A DNA stretch of 64,000 bases from Beroe forskalii (taxonomy: Eukaryota; Ctenophora; Nuda; Beroida; Beroidae). Under the pieces are notes generated by a model, which saw nothing but the letters and a program-made list of their open reading frames with translations, was not told the origin of the DNA and searched no databases. This document shows positions 59,869-64,000 of this stretch, in pieces. Position numbers and translations under genes: made by a program. Position 1 is the stretch's first letter. Every line of letters starts with the position of its first letter. The stretch spans positions 62,001-126,000 of the forward strand of contig WFMF01000378.1 of the NCBI GenBank assembly GCA_011033025.1. The letters are read 5' to 3'.

Positions 59869-60262
59869 ATTTCAATCAATCTTCTTATTTATTCGCGGTG
59901 TTATCGGCTATCTAACTTCATCCAAGGATCTGCTTAATAGGATGTATGTAGGAAGTGAGATATTTATTCTTAAGTTCTTATTTTACTCATGTTTATTTGT
60001 AAATACAAGGATTCTCCAGATAATTGTTTCATTGTTTAACAATTCATTGTAATCCCATTTATCCCATGTTTTGTTTTTCCACTGTAACATTGATATATAG
60101 ATCCATTGAATGTTAATTTATTTTAATTAAGATCGCTGATCTTTACAAATAGATTTTCTTTCATTTCTTGCTGATATACTTTTTTTTCTTTATTCTAACA
60201 TAAATAGTTTTCTTAGGGGTGTACCCATGTTAATGACAAGTTTTCCTTGAATCCTTGACCAG
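59869..60262. other. 3' flank of DTD1
   Basis: AT-rich, no gene seen, no canonical AATAAA. Confidence 0.35.
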
Positions 60263-61319
60263 GATTGGATACTACCCAACTACTGTCCCACTGCTATCTC
60301 TAGAAAAAAGGTAAGATCATCTATCACTTATTAACCCCGCGCCCGCCGAAGGCGAGGAGGTCAGACAACGTCTGACAAATTAACCCCTAAAGCCTCGGCT
60401 GCAACAGCTTTGATTTCAAGTCATAAGGATGCGCTATCTAATGCATAATGCATATTGATATAGAGTATTCGAATTACTTAAATCTTACGTAGTTACTTAT
60501 CGCTGTCTCCGATATAAAATGGTCTGTCTGTACATAATGTAAGATACTTAGACAAGACATACAATCCAATCTGAATAGTACATCTCAGTACATGGGACGG
60601 GCGTGAATACTTTGTGTACTCATACAATCTCAGAGCTGCTCAGTTCACAACATTACGACTCGTAATATTGTCTATCCACCTGTTACAAAGTATTAAGATA
60701 GTTTTATTAGTTTAGAACTTTATTTTGTTTCAGCTGTCTCCTCTCCTCCCTTTCTCCCTTTGACACCGGCACTCGTTTGGCGATGTAAATAAGTTATTAT
60801 ATCTGTTCTAGCTCCACAAATCTTTTGACAAGTCCAAATACAGTGAATGTCAGGTCGCTCTAAATTTGTTTGACACGTCGATCCCATTGTTCTTATTTGT
60901 CAGGCCTGACCCCCTCACGTCAGACAAGTTCTTATGTGAGATAGATTTGCACTGTTCCACTTCATTGTAACAAAACACTACGATTTATCACAGAGTTATT
61001 TCATGGCACATCGCTCGTTGTTAGAGGTGCTCACTATATCCAATATTGATCCGTTATGAAATTCTATACACATTCACCACTATCACACTCTTCCCTGGCT
61101 TTGTTGCTTAGCAACATTGGGTCTTTTGCTCTTCACATCTTTTAAATACTTTTATGTTTTCTTTTAGTCGTAGAGCAATGAATTTACTTCAATACAATGT
61201 TAGAATTCCTTTGTATATCCTCTAACTTGTGTTTTTTCTATGTATTACAGCCAGCTAGAAACGATGATCCATCTTCTTCGACGTTTACTAAATTACTACA
61301 TTTGTTTCTGATGAAATAA
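60263..61319 (+). CDS. possible pair of terminal exons, weak
   Basis: 60263-60310 (after TTGACCAG, ending AAAAAG|GTAAGA) would encode DWILPNYCPTAISRKK. 61251-61319 (after TATGTATTACAG, ending in TAA) would encode PARNDDPSSSTFTKLLHLFL and two more residues. Both are phase 0 and join in frame. There is no family match, and no exon leading into the first one was found. Chance is a real alternative. Confidence 0.2.
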
Positions 61320-63209
61320 TCCATTTTCACTGTCAAATCGCAGCATACTTGTTACACTTACTCGACGTTCCTAACGTGATTCATTTAATGTTCTTACATT
61401 AAAACTCCACAATGCTGCGCGCAAGAGAGATACCTATTTGAACGTCATCAACCCAATATTGTAGTCTATGGCATTGACATCATTCCATCACTCCTCCTTC
61501 AGTGAGTCTCACTGGAAGTTAGAAAAAACTCCAGATTGACTTCGAAATGCTACCGCTGTTCAGTAATATGTAGATAAAACCCATAAAATTCAGCAGTAGT
61601 AGGGCAGGTGTTGACGCCTCTTGCAGATACGCTGCCTACTGGAGTAACGACTATTTTGAAGTGTATCAAGTCTTGTAGTTTGTGTTGTAACTTGTAAGGT
61701 TGTATACGTTGCTCTACAAGTCACAAGAAGGAAACATATCTTTTAAGGTGTCAATTTTTGTAATAACCTGTAAATATTGATTTCAAGAGTTCGCATTAGG
61801 ATTTTCTGTGCTATGCGTCCCTGTTCATTCGATCGTGAGCAAAACAGGTCCATATCAAGGGGGAAAGTAACTTGCACGCGCACTTGGATCGTTTTTAAGA
61901 TCAACTGCGCTGAAAAAGGATAAATTTCCACATAACCATAAGATCCTGGCTCCCTGACGCTCGAATCTTGAAATTTGAACCCTCTCATGGCTGTGTTTAA
62001 ATTTCAAAATTGCGGCCTCAAGTATCGCAAGTGATAGAGTATATCATTATGAGTTATGACGTAGAAATGTAGAATCTCTAATGCAATTTCGATCCAATAC
62101 TTCAGCTGAAGACAAATTTCACTTCCTTGATCAGTTCGTTCTCTCCTTCCTTTGCTTTCGTGCAACTCAATCTTGTGTATTCTTGCTACTCACACGCATT
62201 ATACTTGGAATGACGCTATCATCATGAGTTAATGTTAACAGTTAATGATGAAGATGTATGTTTTAAGCACCTGACGTACCTCTACACCGTATGATAGTCC
62301 TGCCAAATGTCATGAGTATATTACATCGTACAGTCCTGTCAATGTCATCCGTATTACGTCGATGTATTTTCCTCCATGAGACGATGGTCAGTCAGTAGGT
62401 ACTCCTCACGCTGGTTTTAAGTTCCTACTCGAATTACACTTGTCTGATAACGAAGTGTAGATGCTATGCTGGTTGAAGGTGCAGTTGAATTCACTAATTT
62501 TCACTTACCGTCTCATCCTCTGTTGATGAATTTATTGGCTTCTCTAACAGTTCCTCTTGTTAAATTCTAGCGTATTTCCCCTCGCTGTAACGGTCTGTTC
62601 CAAATATTGCTCCAACTAACACCTTTAAGCCACCTGTTTGGTGAACTATTCTTTGAATATAGGTGCCCTTTTAGGCTTCTCTCTGGGTTAGTTCTAGGCA
62701 TGTCTTCCGGTGTGATATTTCACTTGCAAACTTGCAGGCTGACAACCGTCCGTGCTGTGTATTTCAGCTGTGTATCCTAATTCTTAGGCCACTTGGTACT
62801 CTTATTAATATCAGCCAAGTAATTATAACTTTATTGTGAGCAATCTCATTGAAAAGTTCAGAGTGTAGCACCACACAATTGTACAACAATGGAAAACTTA
62901 ATTAGCTGGGGGTTCTGTGTTGCTTTCTTCATTTTAATTGTGAAAATTAAATCCAGGAACATTAGATTGAATTTTTTGAGAATTTTCAGTGAAAACGTTT
63001 GTTTATCTCATTATTGAACTGAACATACCATTCCCCAAGGTAGGCATGGCTCGCTCCCTCTAACCCCGCCTCCTCTCCTCTTCACCCTCCCTCATCCTCT
63101 CATCACAAGACCCCCGTTCTCCTCACCAGACCTCGTCCTTCCTCGTCAGTCCTCCTAGATTTCCTCACTTCTCCTCCTCTTTCCTCTCCTCACTCAGATA
63201 AATAGCATC
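61320..63209. other. intergenic stretch, one imprecise 46-bp tandem duplication
   Basis: No gene is recognised. Near 62293-62365, TAGTCCTGCCAAATGTCAT and CAGTCCTGTCAATGTCAT mark an imprecise tandem copy. 63050-63195 is pyrimidine-rich and ends in CTCACTCAG at 63197, 13 nt before the next start. Confidence 0.4.
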
Positions 63210-64000
63210 ATGTCAGTGAACTGTAACATCATCAAGACCCTGCTCCTCGTCCTCTCTCTCCTCCTCCTACTCTGCTCCATCGCTCTGGTATTCCTCCTTG
63301 ACTCCGGCTACACGCCCACCACCCTCCTTCCCTTCGACCTGGACGACATCACCCTGCAGTACCCTGTACTCCCAGACTCCGTCAGTGGGTACCTTAACGT
63401 GGCCATCACTGTAGCAATAGACCTTATCCTGGTGTGTGTCTGGGTGTTCCTCGATAACAAACTCAATCCGAGGGTGGAGACGTCACAGAGCAAGTTTAAG
63501 TTTGCGATGGGTGTGTTTATCGTGTTGTACGGGACTGGACTGGTTAATCTCTTCACTAACATTGGCAAGCATTACATGGGTGGGTTGAGGCCGCATTTCA
63601 TCGAGGCTTGTGAGTTAGATGATGCGGTGGTGCAGCAGATCAGAGCCACTGGTAAATCCTGGGTGGGTTTGGAAGCCACTAAAACCATCTGTACTGCGGA
63701 TGGGAAGCTGGATTATCGCTGGGGATTCCCCTCCGGACACACTTCTCAGGTAAAACTTCGCTGAATTCACACGAAAATATAGCAAACCCAGCGGTTAAAT
63801 ATTAACTGCTGATTCTTTCTTCGGGAAAACAAATTTGATTTGATATTTACTCATGCTTATTTGTTTGGCCTTAATATATTAATTCCATACTCGCAACATC
63901 CCCAGGCATGCTATTCGATGTTGCTAGCAACTCTCATTGTAAACTCGTGGGAGAAGCTGTGGTCCACATACCAGTTCGCACTGCCCATGAAAGGGACGCT
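63210..64000 (+). CDS. lipid phosphate phosphatase (phospholipid phosphatase, PAP2 superfamily), partial
   Basis: Exon 1 is 63210-63749 (180 codons, CAG|GTAAAA, phase 0). Exon 2 starts at 63906 after CATCCCCAG and runs past the window edge. Membrane segments are visible near residues 9-30 (LLLVLSLLLLLCSIALVFLL), 65-85 (VAITVAIDLILVCVWVFL) and 100-120 (FKFAMGVFIVLYGTGLVNLF). The PAP2 phosphatase motif 1 is KHYMGGLRPHF (K-x6-RP) and motif 2 is FPSGHTSQA; motif 3 lies beyond the edge. LPP/wunen enzymes dephosphorylate lipid phosphates such as phosphatidate, LPA and S1P at the cell surface or in inner membranes. Exon GC is high. The start is preceded by a strong splice-like CTCCTCACTCAG. Confidence 0.92.

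Overview
The window is nuclear DNA from an animal, probably an invertebrate. It holds intron-bearing orthologues of metazoan genes: an Unkempt-type CCCH zinc-finger gene, a BTB-BACK-Kelch gene, VPS45, DTD1, TATDN1, a DHHC acyltransferase, bublin and a lipid phosphate phosphatase. Introns are GT-AG. Intergenic DNA is AT-rich and full of small non-autonomous transposons and minisatellites. The phylum cannot be fixed from this sequence alone.

Layout. 0-19 kb is gene-poor: two good exons of one unrecognised gene (3.26-4.42 kb) lie behind an E-box cluster, followed by repeats, including a 1.17-kb GGTACC-rich element, a 36-bp repeat array, a tandemly duplicated 1.5-kb fold-back unit, a CT-rich satellite and several MITEs. 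19.5-29.5 kb holds a Ser/Pro-rich first exon and the Unkempt-like gene. 29.5-35 kb is intergenic, with a GC-rich palindromic block and a decayed non-LTR retrotransposon. 35-46 kb is gene-dense: TATDN1-like, a 206-aa unknown, DHHC acyltransferase, bublin and a Kelch gene. 47.8-53.6 kb carries three tandem single-exon F-box/LRR genes with acidic tails. 54-60 kb carries VPS45 and DTD1. A lipid phosphate phosphatase gene runs off the right edge.

Three patterns cut across the window. First, every gene I could identify lies on the + strand, and most start codons sit 0-35 nt after a 3'-splice-site-like AG. That fits spliced-leader trans-splicing or 5'UTR introns. Second, short tandem duplications repeatedly straddle exon boundaries (TATDN1, two VPS45 exons, Unkempt, DTD1) and leave decoy splice sites, several of which lead to premature stops. 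Third, two clusters of CACGTG boxes (3.18-3.24 and 24.20-24.31 kb) look like bHLH-ZIP-responsive regulatory DNA; the second has about 22-bp spacing.

The genes do not form one pathway. Two (VPS45, the DHHC enzyme) concern membrane traffic or protein lipidation, two (the Kelch gene, the F-box trio) are probable ubiquitin-ligase substrate adaptors, and the others are housekeeping or RNA-binding.
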